A DNA stretch of 64,000 nucleotides from JAKFEE01 sp036675815 (GCA_036675815.1 JAKFEE010000022.1:208208-272207); one strand, 5' to 3'; counted from the stretch's first letter, positions 42,957 to 52,429 are shown. Notes: generated by a model from the sequence alone, not told the origin. Translations and numbers: made by a program.

Positions 42957-44039
42957 TCAGCGTTGGACCATACGTATCCAGCTGCTGCCCATATCGGCGC
43001 CACCCGGCATCTTGATCTCGCCGATGCGCTCCATCGTCTCCGTCGAATAGACGCCGATGTCATCCATGGTGCCCGCCACGTATACTTCCTTCCCATCGCC
43101 GGAAATGTTGATGGCGTAGTAGGTGTGCGGCAGTTGCACGCGCTTCACCAACTTGTCTTCGGCAAGGTCAGTCTTGCTCAACTGCGTGTAGACCGAAAAG
43201 CTTTCCGTGGGCTTGGCGGGGTTTACGACCGAGGAAAAAATGATGGCGCTCGAGTTCTCGAAATCGGCCATCTCGAATTCGCCGGTCTTCAAGTCGAGCG
43301 TCATCATCCCCGTCTTCATCGCCGACGGATCGGTCGGCGGCACGTCGGTGCGGGCGGTGAAGTACGGGTTGATATAAACCTTGGCCTGCTCGTATTGATT
43401 CCACACCCCGAACACGTCGGGCGGCGCATAGCCGGGGCGCTCCCAATTGGCCACCTTGTGCGTCTCCAGCACCTTGCCGTCCTGAGGGTCGATGGCGACG
43501 ATATCCCAGTTGACGCAGTACAGCTTCTTGCCATCGGCGGAGAACAGCAGGGTGGTGGTGCGCCGCGGCACCGGCAGGAACCGCACCGGTTGGGCGTCGA
43601 GGCCACCGTCGGCGCGATAGACGGCGATGCGCACGTCCTGCACCTCGTACTCACCGAGTCCCAGGCGCACCGGTGATTGCATGACGAACAGCTCGCGGCC
43701 GTCGGGGCTGATTTCCAGGCCGAACGTATTGCGCACCCGCAGGTCGCCGTCGGAGAAATCCGCGCGGAAAACCTCCTTGCCGCTGTCCAGATCGATGCCG
43801 ACCAGGCTGCCCCAGTGGTTGGTGGTGGCATAGGCGATCTTGCCGTCCGGCGACGTCACAATGCCCAGGATACCGCCGCCGCCGGGTAGATCATAGGTAC
43901 GCTCGACCTTGCGCGCCGCCGCGTCGACCAGCACCAGCCGGTTCGGCTTGACTGCGGTCAGGATGTATTCCTTGGCTGCTGCGCCTTGGGCGGCCATACC
44001 GGCACCGAGCAGCAGCGCGGCAAGAAACAATTTTTTCAT
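42957..44039 (-). CDS. qhpB: Quinohemoprotein amine dehydrogenase beta subunit
   Basis: A 360-residue secreted seven-bladed beta-propeller. I chose the ATG at 44039, preceded by GGCGAGGAGGG, over an upstream start because it gives signal peptide MKKLFLAALLLGAGMAAQGA. YVTN-type repeats recur (PDGKIAYATTNHWGSLVGID, PDGRELFV, ADGKKLYCVNWD, GDGKEVYVAGTMDDI). The beta subunit sits against the CTQ-carrying gamma subunit at the active site. It lies 23 bp after qhpC. Confidence 0.94.
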   Translation of the reverse strand: MKKLFLAALLLGAGMAAQGAAAKEYILTAVKPNRLVLVDAAARKVERTYDLPGGGGILGIVTSPDGKIAYATTNHWGSLVGIDLDSGKEVFRADFSDGDLRVRNTFGLEISPDGRELFVMQSPVRLGLGEYEVQDVRIAVYRADGGLDAQPVRFLPVPRRTTTLLFSADGKKLYCVNWDIVAIDPQDGKVLETHKVANWERPGYAPPDVFGVWNQYEQAKVYINPYFTARTDVPPTDPSAMKTGMMTLDLKTGEFEMADFENSSAIIFSSVVNPAKPTESFSVYTQLSKTDLAEDKLVKRVQLPHTYYAINISGDGKEVYVAGTMDDIGVYSTETMERIGEIKMPGGADMGSSWIRMVQR

Positions 44040-44062
44040 GAACCCCCTCCTCGCCTTCGGCG

Positions 44063-44383
44063 TCACTTCTTCGGGAACACGCTCTGCAGATTGCGCCAGT
44101 CGCGTTGCACCGAAGGCGTCTCGCTGCTCCACTCGGGATAAGTGTTGATGGTGTCGGGCACCTGTGCCGGCCACCAGCACGGATCGGAGCAGCCGTACAG
44201 ATCGGCTTCCATCGGCTGGCACAAGGCCGCAACACCGCCGAACGGATCGACCTCCCAGCCGGGGTCGAGGGTCGAGGTGCAGCCGGCAACCACCTGCATC
44301 ACCTGCACTTCCTCGACCTTGCCTTCCGCGGCGGCCTGTTCGATGCGGTTGGCCTTCTCATTGATCGGCTTGACGTGCTTCAT
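44063..44383 (-). CDS. qhpC: Quinohemoprotein amine dehydrogenase gamma subunit precursor (CTQ-bearing)
   Basis: A 106-residue ribosomally made precursor. A 28-residue leader (MKHVKPINEKANRIEQ onward) precedes a mature chain of 78 residues. In mature numbering all crosslink residues are present: C7-E16, C27-D33 and C41-D49 for thioether rings, and C37 with W43 for cysteine tryptophylquinone (GCSDPCWWPAQVPD). QhpD makes the thioethers, QhpE cuts the leader and QhpF exports it. The ATG overlaps the qhpD stop (ATGA). No signal peptide, as expected. Confidence 0.96.
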   Translation of the reverse strand: MKHVKPINEKANRIEQAAAEGKVEEVQVMQVVAGCTSTLDPGWEVDPFGGVAALCQPMEADLYGCSDPCWWPAQVPDTINTYPEWSSETPSVQRDWRNLQSVFPKK

Positions 44384-45792
44384 ACCGTCCTCCCGGAAAC
44401 GGAACTGTGACGCAGGAACTTGGGGTTCGCGTCCATAAGGTCGAGGTAGATGCCGACGCCGAATCGGACCCATTCGCGCATGAGTTCACAATAATGGTCG
44501 GTGATGTGCATCGGATCGCCGTGGCGGGCGTAGGCCTCGTGATAGCAGCCGCCGGCGCAGAGATGACGGACCCAGCATGAGGCGCACTCGCCCTCGGTCC
44601 TGGCCTGCGCCCCGTCGATGAAGGTCTCGACCGCCGCGTGATCGATGCCGCTGTCGACATCGCCGAAACCGCCAAGGCCCGAGCCGGTGAAGCGGTGACA
44701 TAGCTGCAGTTGGCCTTCGGTGTCGACGGCGAGCAGAGAGACCCCGGCACCGCAGGCAACGCGCTTGCTGGCGCCCTCGTGCAGGACCCGAATCAACTGC
44801 GACAGGTTCGAGAAACCGATGTCCCGCCCCTGTCGCGCCTCGTCCAGCCAGCGACGGCCAAGCGCCTTCAGGCCCTCGAAGAAGGTGTCGGTCTCACCGT
44901 CGCCCATGCAGTGCCCGGCGGGCAGGCCTGCCGTGACCGGGGCGAAGCCGACCTCGGCAAAACCAAGCTCGTCCTTGAGGTGGCGGTGAATGGCCAAGAC
45001 ATCCGTGGCGCCGGCGGTGACGGTGACGCGGGCGCCGACCGGTCGCGACCGGTAGCGATCGAGCAATCGCCGTACCTTGGGCACCAGTGCCTCGTAACTG
45101 CCGCGTCCACCGGGGGTGCGGCGGTTGCGGTCATGCACATCAACCGGGCCGTCGATGCTGACCGTCAGGCCGAAGCGGTGCGAATCAAGCCATTCGATCA
45201 CCGCGTCGTCGAGCATCAGGCCGTTGGTGGTCATCGAATAGTCCACCTGCTTGCCGCACTCGGCGGCACGGCGGTCGGCGTAATCGACGACGGCACGGAT
45301 CACCGGTAGATTGGTCAGCGGCTCGCCACCGAAGAACGTGAGATTGATGCGTCGCCGCGCCCCGGATTCGCGCAGGAGCAGCTCGACGGCCGCCTGCCCC
45401 GCTTCGATGGACAAGCGGCTCGCCGTGGCCGCCGTCTGCAGGTCTTCCTTGTAGCAGTAGGTACAGGCGAGATTGCAGCCGGTGGTGACGTTCACCACTA
45501 GGGTGCTCAAGCCATGGTTGGGCACCGGCACACGGTGCGCCGGCCGCTCGGCGAGCAGGCCGAGATGGGCCAGCTCACCCAGTGCTTCCTGTACCGCCTC
45601 CGGCGCATGCCGCCCGTTCAACGCGCCGACCAGTTGCTCGGGCACACAGCCCTGGCGCAACAACTGCAACACCGAACGGCCAGCCCCGTCCAGTTCGAAC
45701 AGGCTCGTCGTCGGCACATGGAACAACACATTCCTGTCACCGAGCGCGATCTCCTCGAAATCCGCCGTCCTCACCCGCAACGCCGTCATCAT
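44380..45792 (-). CDS. qhpD: Radical SAM/SPASM thioether-forming enzyme QhpD
   Basis: A 470-residue enzyme that forms intrapeptidyl Cys-Asp/Glu thioether bonds in QhpC. The radical SAM CxxxCxxC motif is C106, C110, C113 (GCNLACTYCYKED). The C-terminal SPASM region carries CGAGVSLL, LCHRF, CASCWVRHLCAGGC and a later CELM for auxiliary Fe-S clusters. A PqqD-like leader-binding N-terminal region covers about residues 1-85. It starts 5 bp after qhpA and overlaps qhpC. Confidence 0.96.
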   Translation of the reverse strand: MMTALRVRTADFEEIALGDRNVLFHVPTTSLFELDGAGRSVLQLLRQGCVPEQLVGALNGRHAPEAVQEALGELAHLGLLAERPAHRVPVPNHGLSTLVVNVTTGCNLACTYCYKEDLQTAATASRLSIEAGQAAVELLLRESGARRRINLTFFGGEPLTNLPVIRAVVDYADRRAAECGKQVDYSMTTNGLMLDDAVIEWLDSHRFGLTVSIDGPVDVHDRNRRTPGGRGSYEALVPKVRRLLDRYRSRPVGARVTVTAGATDVLAIHRHLKDELGFAEVGFAPVTAGLPAGHCMGDGETDTFFEGLKALGRRWLDEARQGRDIGFSNLSQLIRVLHEGASKRVACGAGVSLLAVDTEGQLQLCHRFTGSGLGGFGDVDSGIDHAAVETFIDGAQARTEGECASCWVRHLCAGGCYHEAYARHGDPMHITDHYCELMREWVRFGVGIYLDLMDANPKFLRHSSVSGRTV

Positions 45793-45797
45793 CGCCT

Positions 45798-47387
45798 CTA
45801 CAGGATTGGGGGATTGTTCCAGCGCTGGGGCACGACGATCAGCCGCGCCGTTCCCTCCACCTCGGCCGCGCCGTCCTTCACCGTCGCCTTGACCGTCAAT
45901 TGCCCGTTGTTGTTGAGCAATTCGCCGCGCGCCGGATTGATGCCGGCATCGGCGGGGCGGAACAAGCCGTTGGCCTCGAGCACGCCCACGTACTTCACGT
46001 CGTCCAGCTCTTCGGCGAAGGCATCGTAGTTGGCCGCCGACCAGATGGCGGGCATGACCCCGATCCGCACGTCGTCGTCAGAGCCCGCTTTGCCGTCGGC
46101 GCCTGCCATGTAGCCGACCGCCTGGAACTGCGCCGGCTGGTGCGGGATTGGCCCGCCGCCCCCGCCCAGGCGGGCAATGTCCACGGATGGCTCGACGCGC
46201 ACGGCCGCAACCTTGTCGTAGACGATCACGGCGTCCTCGCTCCGGGTACCGCCAACCGAAACCGCGCAAGGTCCGACGGTGGCGCTCGCATCGACGCGCG
46301 CCTCGACGATGACGCGATCGGGTCCGGCGGCAACGGTCTTGATCACCTTCGCCCCGCCCAATGCCACCTCGCCCTCGAGGCCAGCGCCGACAATGGTGAC
46401 GCGCGTCGTTTCACCCACCTTCAGATAGGGCGGCTGCACTGCCAGGATAGCCTGACGCTCGGCGCGAACGCCATCGAGGTCACCGCCGACGGCATTCTCA
46501 ACATCGTCGAACCAACGCCCCGACAAGCCCCGTCCGTCCGCATCCACGGTGAATACTTGGCGGATGTCCTTGCCGCCCAGGTCCACCGTGCCGCGCCATT
46601 CATAGCCAGTGTAGACGATGGCGCTGCCCTTGCCGCTCGCCTTGCTGCCGTCGGCATAGGTGACGTCCATCGTCACCGCATACTCGTCGGTGCCCGTCCG
46701 CTTGACGGTCATTTGGCCGTCGTACTGCCCCTTGCCCGGCCGCTGACCGGCAATACGCCACGTCCCCGACAGGTCGTGCGGCTTGGTATGGCGCCACTCC
46801 GTCCACGCCGGCGTCTGCAGCGGCCATTTCTGCCCGAGCTTGGCGGCGATTTCGGTGGTGGCCAGCTTGAACCACTGCCGGTCCCGCGCCATCGCCTGGT
46901 ATTCGATCGTCGGCCACTGGCCCAGATGCATATGAACCAGCTTGGTCCAATCCTCGCGATCGCGGCGCTGCAGGCCGACCCGGGCGTAAGTGTGGCATCG
47001 CCCGCAGAAGGTGGCCAGTTCGGCGTCGTCGGGAGTCTCGACCACGCCCGGCCGCCGTTCGAGCACATAGCGGAACGGCGCGGCCTCGGCCGGCGCCAGA
47101 CCTTGGGTGTCGGCGAGGTGCTTGACCAGCACCTTCTCCTCCTCCTCGGTCAGGCGCAGACCGTGCCACATCTGCATGCGCCGCAGCGTCATCAACCATC
47201 CTTCGGGCGTCTTGCGCTGCTCGCTGATGCGAGACAGTCCGCCGGCATCCTCGCGTTCGTGGCAACTCGCGCACTTCGCGTTGAGGACCGCTGTGGCGTC
47301 CACCGCGGCCCAAGCCGGGCTACTGGCCAGGAATGACGCGAGCAATGGCCCCGAAAGCCTGCGTGCCAAGCGGATCATGTCCCCCAT
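45798..47387 (-). CDS. qhpA: Quinohemoprotein amine dehydrogenase alpha subunit, dihaem
   Basis: A 529-residue periplasmic subunit. The signal peptide ends PAWA-AVD near residue 27; a second ATG three codons downstream is an equally good start. Two c-type haem motifs, CASCH (39-43) and CGRCH (128-132), lie in the N-terminal domain, followed by three beta-sandwich domains (DLSGTWRIAGQRPGKGQYDG is the first). It passes electrons from CTQ to an external acceptor such as azurin or cytochrome c. It starts 10 bp after the aldehyde dehydrogenase gene, so substrate and product oxidation are coexpressed. Confidence 0.95.
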   Translation of the reverse strand: MGDMIRLARRLSGPLLASFLASSPAWAAVDATAVLNAKCASCHEREDAGGLSRISEQRKTPEGWLMTLRRMQMWHGLRLTEEEEKVLVKHLADTQGLAPAEAAPFRYVLERRPGVVETPDDAELATFCGRCHTYARVGLQRRDREDWTKLVHMHLGQWPTIEYQAMARDRQWFKLATTEIAAKLGQKWPLQTPAWTEWRHTKPHDLSGTWRIAGQRPGKGQYDGQMTVKRTGTDEYAVTMDVTYADGSKASGKGSAIVYTGYEWRGTVDLGGKDIRQVFTVDADGRGLSGRWFDDVENAVGGDLDGVRAERQAILAVQPPYLKVGETTRVTIVGAGLEGEVALGGAKVIKTVAAGPDRVIVEARVDASATVGPCAVSVGGTRSEDAVIVYDKVAAVRVEPSVDIARLGGGGGPIPHQPAQFQAVGYMAGADGKAGSDDDVRIGVMPAIWSAANYDAFAEELDDVKYVGVLEANGLFRPADAGINPARGELLNNNGQLTVKATVKDGAAEVEGTARLIVVPQRWNNPPIL

Positions 47388-47397
47388 CCCCCGCTAC

Positions 47398-48903
47398 TTA
47401 GACCGCCGCACAGACGGACTTGGTTTCGGTATACGCTTCGAGCGCCGCCTTGCCCAGTTCGCGGCCCCAGCCCGACTGCTTGAAGCCGCCGAACGGCATG
47501 GCCGAGTCGACGAGGCTGTGGCAGTTGACCCAAACCGTGCCCGCCTTGAGCGCCGGGGCCAGGCGGTGCATCTTCGAGATGTCCTTGGTCCAGATGCTGG
47601 CGCCGAGGCCATAGATGCTGTTGTTGGCTTCGCGCACCACCGCATCGAGATCGGCGAAGGGCATGGCGACCACCACGGGCCCGAAGATTTCTTCCCGCAC
47701 CACCTTCATGTCGGGGCGCGTGTCGACCAGCACCGTCGGCTCGACATAATACCCGGGTTGATCGAGGCGGCGGCCGCCGGCGACGGCGCGAGCGCCGGCC
47801 TTGAGGCCCTCCTCGATGTAGCTGCACACGCGCTTGGCCTGTTCCTCCGAGACCAGTGGCCCCATCTGTGTCGTCTGTTGCAGGCCGTGGCCGATCTGGA
47901 ACGACTTGGCCACCTCGGCGACGCCGGCCACGACCTTGTCGAAGATCGACTCGTGGACATAGAGGCGCGATCCCGCCGTGCACACCTGGCCCTGGTTGAA
48001 GAAGATGGCCATGGCGGCGCCGGGGATCGCGGTTTCGAGATCGGCATCGTCGCAGACGATCACCGGCGACTTGCCGCCCAACTCCAGAGTGACCTTCTTG
48101 AGGTTACCCAGCGCTGCCTGCGCGATCAGCTTGCCGACCTCGGTCGAGCCGGTGAACGCCACCTTGTCGACATCCGGGTGGGCCGACAGGGCGGCGCCGG
48201 CGGTATGGCCGTAGCCGGGGCAGACGTTGACGACGCCGGCGGGGTATCCGGCTTCGAGGATCAACTCACCCAGGCGCAGCGCCGTCAGCGGCGTCTGCTC
48301 CGCCGGCTTGAGAATCACCGTGCAGCCGGTGGCTAGCGCCGGCGCGATCTTCCACGCCGCCATCAGCAGGGGGAAGTTCCACGGAATGATGGCGCCGACG
48401 ACACCGATCGGCTCGCGGGTCGTGTAGGCGAAGAACTTGCCGTCGGGCATGTAGGGCACCGACACCGGGATGGTGGTGCCTTCCATCTTGGTCGGCCAGC
48501 CGGCCATGTAGCGGCAGAAATCGACCGCGGCCGGGACGTCGACATAGCGCGCCAGCATCACCGACTTGCCGTTGTCGAGGGATTCCAGTTCGGCCAGTTC
48601 GTCGGCATTGGCCTCGATGAGGTCGGCCAGCTTGTTGAGCAGCCGCTCGCGATCACAGGCCTTCATGCCCGCCCAAGCCTTGTCCTCGAAGGCGGCGCGC
48701 GCCGCCTTGGCCGCACGGTCGATGTCGGCGGCGTCGGCTTCGGCCACCCGCGCGATCTCGTGGCCCGAGCCGGGATCATAGACGGGGAAGGTCTTGCCGG
48801 AGACCGCGTCCACCCACTCGCCGCCGATCAGCAGCTTGCGCGGCGACGTCAGGAACGCCCGATTGCCGGGGCGCAGGTCTTCCAATTTGAACATGGTCGT
48901 CAT
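47398..48903 (-). CDS. NAD-dependent aldehyde dehydrogenase (phenylacetaldehyde dehydrogenase-like)
   Basis: A 501-residue ALDH. The catalytic Cys is in FNQGQVCTAGSR and the general-base Glu in VTLELGGKSP; the NAD motif is FTGSTEVGK. The YTTREPIGVVGAIIPWNFP and TVWVNCHSLVDSAMPFGG segments are close to FeaB-type phenylacetaldehyde dehydrogenases. It would oxidise the aldehyde made by QHNDH to the carboxylic acid in the cytoplasm. The ATG at 48903 has GGGAGG upstream. An inverted repeat lies about 76-95 bp upstream of the start. Confidence 0.94.
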   Translation of the reverse strand: MTTMFKLEDLRPGNRAFLTSPRKLLIGGEWVDAVSGKTFPVYDPGSGHEIARVAEADAADIDRAAKAARAAFEDKAWAGMKACDRERLLNKLADLIEANADELAELESLDNGKSVMLARYVDVPAAVDFCRYMAGWPTKMEGTTIPVSVPYMPDGKFFAYTTREPIGVVGAIIPWNFPLLMAAWKIAPALATGCTVILKPAEQTPLTALRLGELILEAGYPAGVVNVCPGYGHTAGAALSAHPDVDKVAFTGSTEVGKLIAQAALGNLKKVTLELGGKSPVIVCDDADLETAIPGAAMAIFFNQGQVCTAGSRLYVHESIFDKVVAGVAEVAKSFQIGHGLQQTTQMGPLVSEEQAKRVCSYIEEGLKAGARAVAGGRRLDQPGYYVEPTVLVDTRPDMKVVREEIFGPVVVAMPFADLDAVVREANNSIYGLGASIWTKDISKMHRLAPALKAGTVWVNCHSLVDSAMPFGGFKQSGWGRELGKAALEAYTETKSVCAAV

Positions 48904-48978
48904 GACAACCTCCCTCTGCGCGGCATTGAAAACCGCAGTTGGTCTATTGCTATTCTTGTCGGTGCGCCTTACGGCATG

Positions 48979-48998
48979 AATAACCTTTGAGGGTTATT
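48979..48998. promoter_or_regulatory. Inverted repeat AATAACC-N6-GGTTATT upstream of the ALDH-qhp genes
   Basis: A perfect 7-bp-arm inverted repeat overlaps the stop codon of the YCF48-like gene and lies about 76 bp upstream of the aldehyde dehydrogenase start. The same core and spacing recur at 55863-55880. It is a candidate operator for the LuxR-type response regulator at 56037 and would mark an internal promoter for ALDH-qhpADCBFE. Confidence 0.6.
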
Positions 48999-49953
48999 TC
49001 CCGACGTCGACGGCAGCGACGCCGGACGAACCGAACACCAGCACCTGCCCGGAATCATTGGTCACCGCCGCCGCATAAGCGCTGCGATCGGGGCGTGGCA
49101 CCTGCCGGAACGTCCGGCCGCCGTCCTCGCTGATCACCATCGTCCCCGCCAGGCCGACGGCCACGACATTGCCGTTGCGCAATTCGGTGATCCCGGTCAG
49201 GGATTCGTCGGTTCCCGTATCCTGCTCATGCCAGCCGTCCTCCACCGATCGGAACAGACGGCCGCCCATACCCGCGACGAGCAGCGAGCCATCATGCAGC
49301 ACCTCGCTGGTCCACAGCGATCCTATGATCGGCAGGTCATCGCGCGCCCATGTCACGCCGCCGTCGCTGGTACGAAATATGGCGCCGGCTTCAGCGGCCA
49401 CGACGAAGCGGCCAGGGCCGGTCGCCACGACGTGGTTGAGGTGGCGGTCTGGAATATCGCCGCCGTCCATTTTCGTGCTTGTCCAGGTCCGTCCGCCGTC
49501 GTCGCTGCGCATGGCGAATCCGTAGGTGCCGACGATCACGCCGCCGCCACGCCCATCAAACGCGATCGACATCGGAGTGATCTCAGGGCTAAAGCGCTGG
49601 GCAACCCGCCAGTGTTCACCACCATCGTTGGTGGCCAGCAGCAGCCCGCCATGCGCCGTCGCCCAACCATTGTGCGCATCGCTGAAAGCGAGGCCGGTGA
49701 TGAGCGTCGTCGCCTGCACTTCACGCGCCTGGCGCCAAGTCCGGCCCTGATCGTCGGACAGCAGGACGACACCGTAATCACCGGCGGCGACGATACGATC
49801 CTCCGCCCGGGCGACCGCGACCAAAGACGCCTGCTGCGCCAGGGGCGCCAAGTATGCGCGTTCTAATGTAGGTGCCGCCGCGGCCTCGGCGGCCACTGCG
49901 GGCGGGGCAAAGCCACAGGCGGCAATCAGGGCAACAGAAAGGATGGTCTTCAT
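48994..49953 (-). CDS. YCF48-like / BNR-repeat exported protein
   Basis: A 319-residue secreted beta-propeller with signal peptide (MKTILSVALIAACGFAPPAVAAEA). It has repeated Asp-box units (SDDQGRTW, TNDGGEHW, SDDGGRTW, TSDGGVTW, SEDGGRTF). Proteins of this kind recur next to an MMPL/RND protein, DUF1302 and DUF1329 in other proteobacteria. The function is not known; it may assist an envelope transport complex. Its start is 11 bp after the RND gene. Confidence 0.88.
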   Translation of the reverse strand: MKTILSVALIAACGFAPPAVAAEAAAAPTLERAYLAPLAQQASLVAVARAEDRIVAAGDYGVVLLSDDQGRTWRQAREVQATTLITGLAFSDAHNGWATAHGGLLLATNDGGEHWRVAQRFSPEITPMSIAFDGRGGGVIVGTYGFAMRSDDGGRTWTSTKMDGGDIPDRHLNHVVATGPGRFVVAAEAGAIFRTSDGGVTWARDDLPIIGSLWTSEVLHDGSLLVAGMGGRLFRSVEDGWHEQDTGTDESLTGITELRNGNVVAVGLAGTMVISEDGGRTFRQVPRPDRSAYAAAVTNDSGQVLVFGSSGVAAVDVGK

Positions 49954-49964
49954 CGGCCGTCTCC

Positions 49965-52325
49965 TCAGTGCGCCAACAGCGGTGCGCGTACCGGCCCGCG
50001 CCGTGGCACCAGCGAGTCCACCACCACCGCGAGTGCCGGCAGCAACGTAATGGCCATGACCATGTTGATCATGAACATGAAGGTCAGCAGCAGCCCCATG
50101 TCGGCCTGGAACTTCAGCGCCGAGAACGACCAGGTGGCGATGCCGATCGAGAGGGTGATCGCGGTGAAGATGGTGGCCACCCCCACCTCCATCAGGGCCC
50201 GCTTGAAGGCCGAGATGATATCAAGCCCAAGGGCGAGATGCAGTTGCAGGCGGTTGTAGATGTAGAAGGCGTAATCGACACCGATGCCGACCGCCAGCAC
50301 CATCACCGGCAGCGTCGCCACGGTGAGCCCAATGCCCAGCGTCTTCATGAACCAGTAGCCGAGGAAGCTCGACAAGGTCAGCGGCACGCAGCAGGCAATC
50401 ATGGCGCGCCAATCGCGATAGGTGATCAAGACCAGAGCAATGATCGTGGCATACACGTACAGCATCATCGGCAGCTCGGTTTCCTCGAGCACCTCGTTGA
50501 CCGCCGCCTGAATGCCGACATTTCCGCTCGCCAGGCGCACGGTGACGCCGGGGATGGGATTGTCCTGGCGGAAGCGCTTCACCGCCGCCACCACCGCCTT
50601 GATCGTTTCGGCCTTATGATCGGCCACATAGATGTTGGCGGCCAGGAAGGTGCAGTCGGAATTGAACAGGCCGGAATTGTCGGGGGCGAAACCGATGGTG
50701 CTGGTGATCGCCTGCGGCTCGTAAGGCAGCGCCGCCCGCTTCGGATTGCCCTCGTTGAGTCCGGCGTTGGCGATCTTGGCGATCGTCGGCAAGGCCACCA
50801 CCGAGATCACCCGCGGGACATTGGCCAATTCCCAGGTGAAGCGATCGACGGCGCTCATGATGGCGTAGTTGCGGCAGCCGTCCTTCGGTGTCTCGAAGAC
50901 GACCGTCATCACATCGAGACCGAAGTCGAAGCTTTCGGCGATGCTGGTGGCGTCGCGGTTATAGCGTGCAGTATCGCGCAACTCGGGCACGCCGGCGGCG
51001 ACGTGGCCGAGCTGGCGGCCCTGGCTCTGCCAGACCGCCAGGGCCAGCAGCCCCATCCCCGCCGCCACCAGCGGAAAGGCGTAACGCCGCTCGGCGACGC
51101 GCGCCACGAACGTCATCCATTGTTCGCGCTGCTGACGCAAACGCTCGATCTTGCCGGCGTAGGCGCCGTCGAAGTTGAAGTACGACGCGCAGACCGGCAG
51201 CAGGATCAAATTAGTGAAGATCTTGAAGGCCACGCCGATCGAGGCGGTGATGCCCAACTCGCGGATCATCGGCACGGGAATGATGATCAGGGTGGCAAAG
51301 CCGACGAAGGCGGTGACCAGCGCCAGTGTTCCCGGTACCAACAAGCCGGTGAAGGCGTTGCGCGCCGCCGTCATGGTATCGCGGCCGAGCGCAAGTTCCT
51401 TTGACAGGGCATTGACCTGTTGAACCCCGTGCGAGACGCCGATGGCGAAAACCAGGAACGGCACCAGGATGGCCAGGGGATCGAGGCCGTAGCCGAGCAG
51501 AGTGAGGGCGCCGAACTGCCACACCAGTGACACCAGCGAACAGAACAGCGTCAGGAAGGTCATGCGCGTCGACCGCGTGTACCAGTACACGGCGGCGGCG
51601 GTGAGCACGAAGGCCAGGGCGAAAAAGCCGAGGACATCGGTGGCGCTGTCGGCAATGTCGCCGATCTGTTTGACGAAGCCGATGATCTGGATCTCGAAGC
51701 GGTCATCCTCGAACTGCGCGCGGACCTCGCGCTCGATGCGCTTGTTGAGGTCGAGATAGTCGAGCGCCTTGCCGGTCTGCGGATCAGTCTCCAGCAGATC
51801 GGCCAGCACCATCGCACCGGAGTTGTCGCGTGCAACCAGGCTGCCGATATAGCCGCCGATCACGGTATTGGTGCGGATTCGGTCGATGCGTTCGGGAGTC
51901 AGCCCATCCGGGGTGACGTCGCCGCCGATGACATCCTCGGCCTGCAGGCCTTCGTCGGTGATCTCCAGTGCCCGCGTATTGGGCGTCCACAGCGACTGCA
52001 CGGTGCGGCGGTCGACGCCGGGCAGGAACATCACCGCCTGGGTGACGTCGTAGAGCCGACGCAGGGCCGCCTCGTTCCAGATATCGCCCTCGCGCGGCCG
52101 CACGACGACGATGACGCGATTGGCGCCGAACAGGTCGTTACGATATTCCTCGAACGTTTCGATGTATTCGTGGCCGTGAGGCAGCTGCTTGTCAAAGCCC
52201 GCCGACATCTTCAGCTGCACGGCGAAATAGCCCATCGCCAGAGTCAACGCGATAAAACTGGCGATCACCAATGCGCGATGGCGAAACAGGTGGGTCTCAA
52301 GACTGGTTACCAGATACTTCAGCAT
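49965..52325 (-). CDS. MMPL/RND-superfamily transporter (HAE3-like)
   Basis: A 786-residue RND protein of about 12 membrane segments in two repeats. Each half has a TM1, a large periplasmic loop and five clustered helices (sterol-sensing-type domain). Motifs include LDPLAILVPFLVFAIGVSHGVQQ and LPVMVLAVGIGVDYAFYIYNR. Such two-repeat proteins move lipids or hydrophobic compounds. It is in a DUF1329-DUF1302-RND-YCF48 set, suggesting movement of a hydrophobic substrate across the envelope; direction and substrate are unknown. Confidence 0.92.
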   Translation of the reverse strand: MLKYLVTSLETHLFRHRALVIASFIALTLAMGYFAVQLKMSAGFDKQLPHGHEYIETFEEYRNDLFGANRVIVVVRPREGDIWNEAALRRLYDVTQAVMFLPGVDRRTVQSLWTPNTRALEITDEGLQAEDVIGGDVTPDGLTPERIDRIRTNTVIGGYIGSLVARDNSGAMVLADLLETDPQTGKALDYLDLNKRIEREVRAQFEDDRFEIQIIGFVKQIGDIADSATDVLGFFALAFVLTAAAVYWYTRSTRMTFLTLFCSLVSLVWQFGALTLLGYGLDPLAILVPFLVFAIGVSHGVQQVNALSKELALGRDTMTAARNAFTGLLVPGTLALVTAFVGFATLIIIPVPMIRELGITASIGVAFKIFTNLILLPVCASYFNFDGAYAGKIERLRQQREQWMTFVARVAERRYAFPLVAAGMGLLALAVWQSQGRQLGHVAAGVPELRDTARYNRDATSIAESFDFGLDVMTVVFETPKDGCRNYAIMSAVDRFTWELANVPRVISVVALPTIAKIANAGLNEGNPKRAALPYEPQAITSTIGFAPDNSGLFNSDCTFLAANIYVADHKAETIKAVVAAVKRFRQDNPIPGVTVRLASGNVGIQAAVNEVLEETELPMMLYVYATIIALVLITYRDWRAMIACCVPLTLSSFLGYWFMKTLGIGLTVATLPVMVLAVGIGVDYAFYIYNRLQLHLALGLDIISAFKRALMEVGVATIFTAITLSIGIATWSFSALKFQADMGLLLTFMFMINMVMAITLLPALAVVVDSLVPRRGPVRAPLLAH

Positions 52326-52401
52326 TTTCGTTCACTCGACCCCTTGTCGCCTCGACGTCCCGAAGGGGCGCGACACCCGGTGGGAGGACCCGGGCGCCGC
52401 G

Positions 52402-52429
52402 CCAAACCAAACCAAACCAAACCAAACCA
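52402..52429. repeat. Pentanucleotide tandem repeat (CCAAA)5
   Basis: Five perfect CCAAA units plus CCA, directly abutting the DUF1302 stop codon and about 75 bp upstream of the RND start. Read on the coding strand it is TTTGG repeated. A simple repeat like this can change length by slippage. It lies outside coding sequence, so any effect would be on translation or mRNA structure. Confidence 0.9.

Noticed and set aside
45582..47336. 584-codon plus-strand ORF opposite qhpA
   Set aside because: Antisense shadow of a gene with signal peptide and two haem motifs. No coherent domains.
49872..51404. 510-codon plus-strand ORF opposite the MMPL/RND gene
   Set aside because: Composition is extreme in His, Arg, Gln and Asp, typical of an antisense frame of a membrane protein.
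52402..52429. Short tandem repeat considered as a CRISPR remnant
   Set aside because: The unit is only 5 bp with no spacers and no cas genes in the window.
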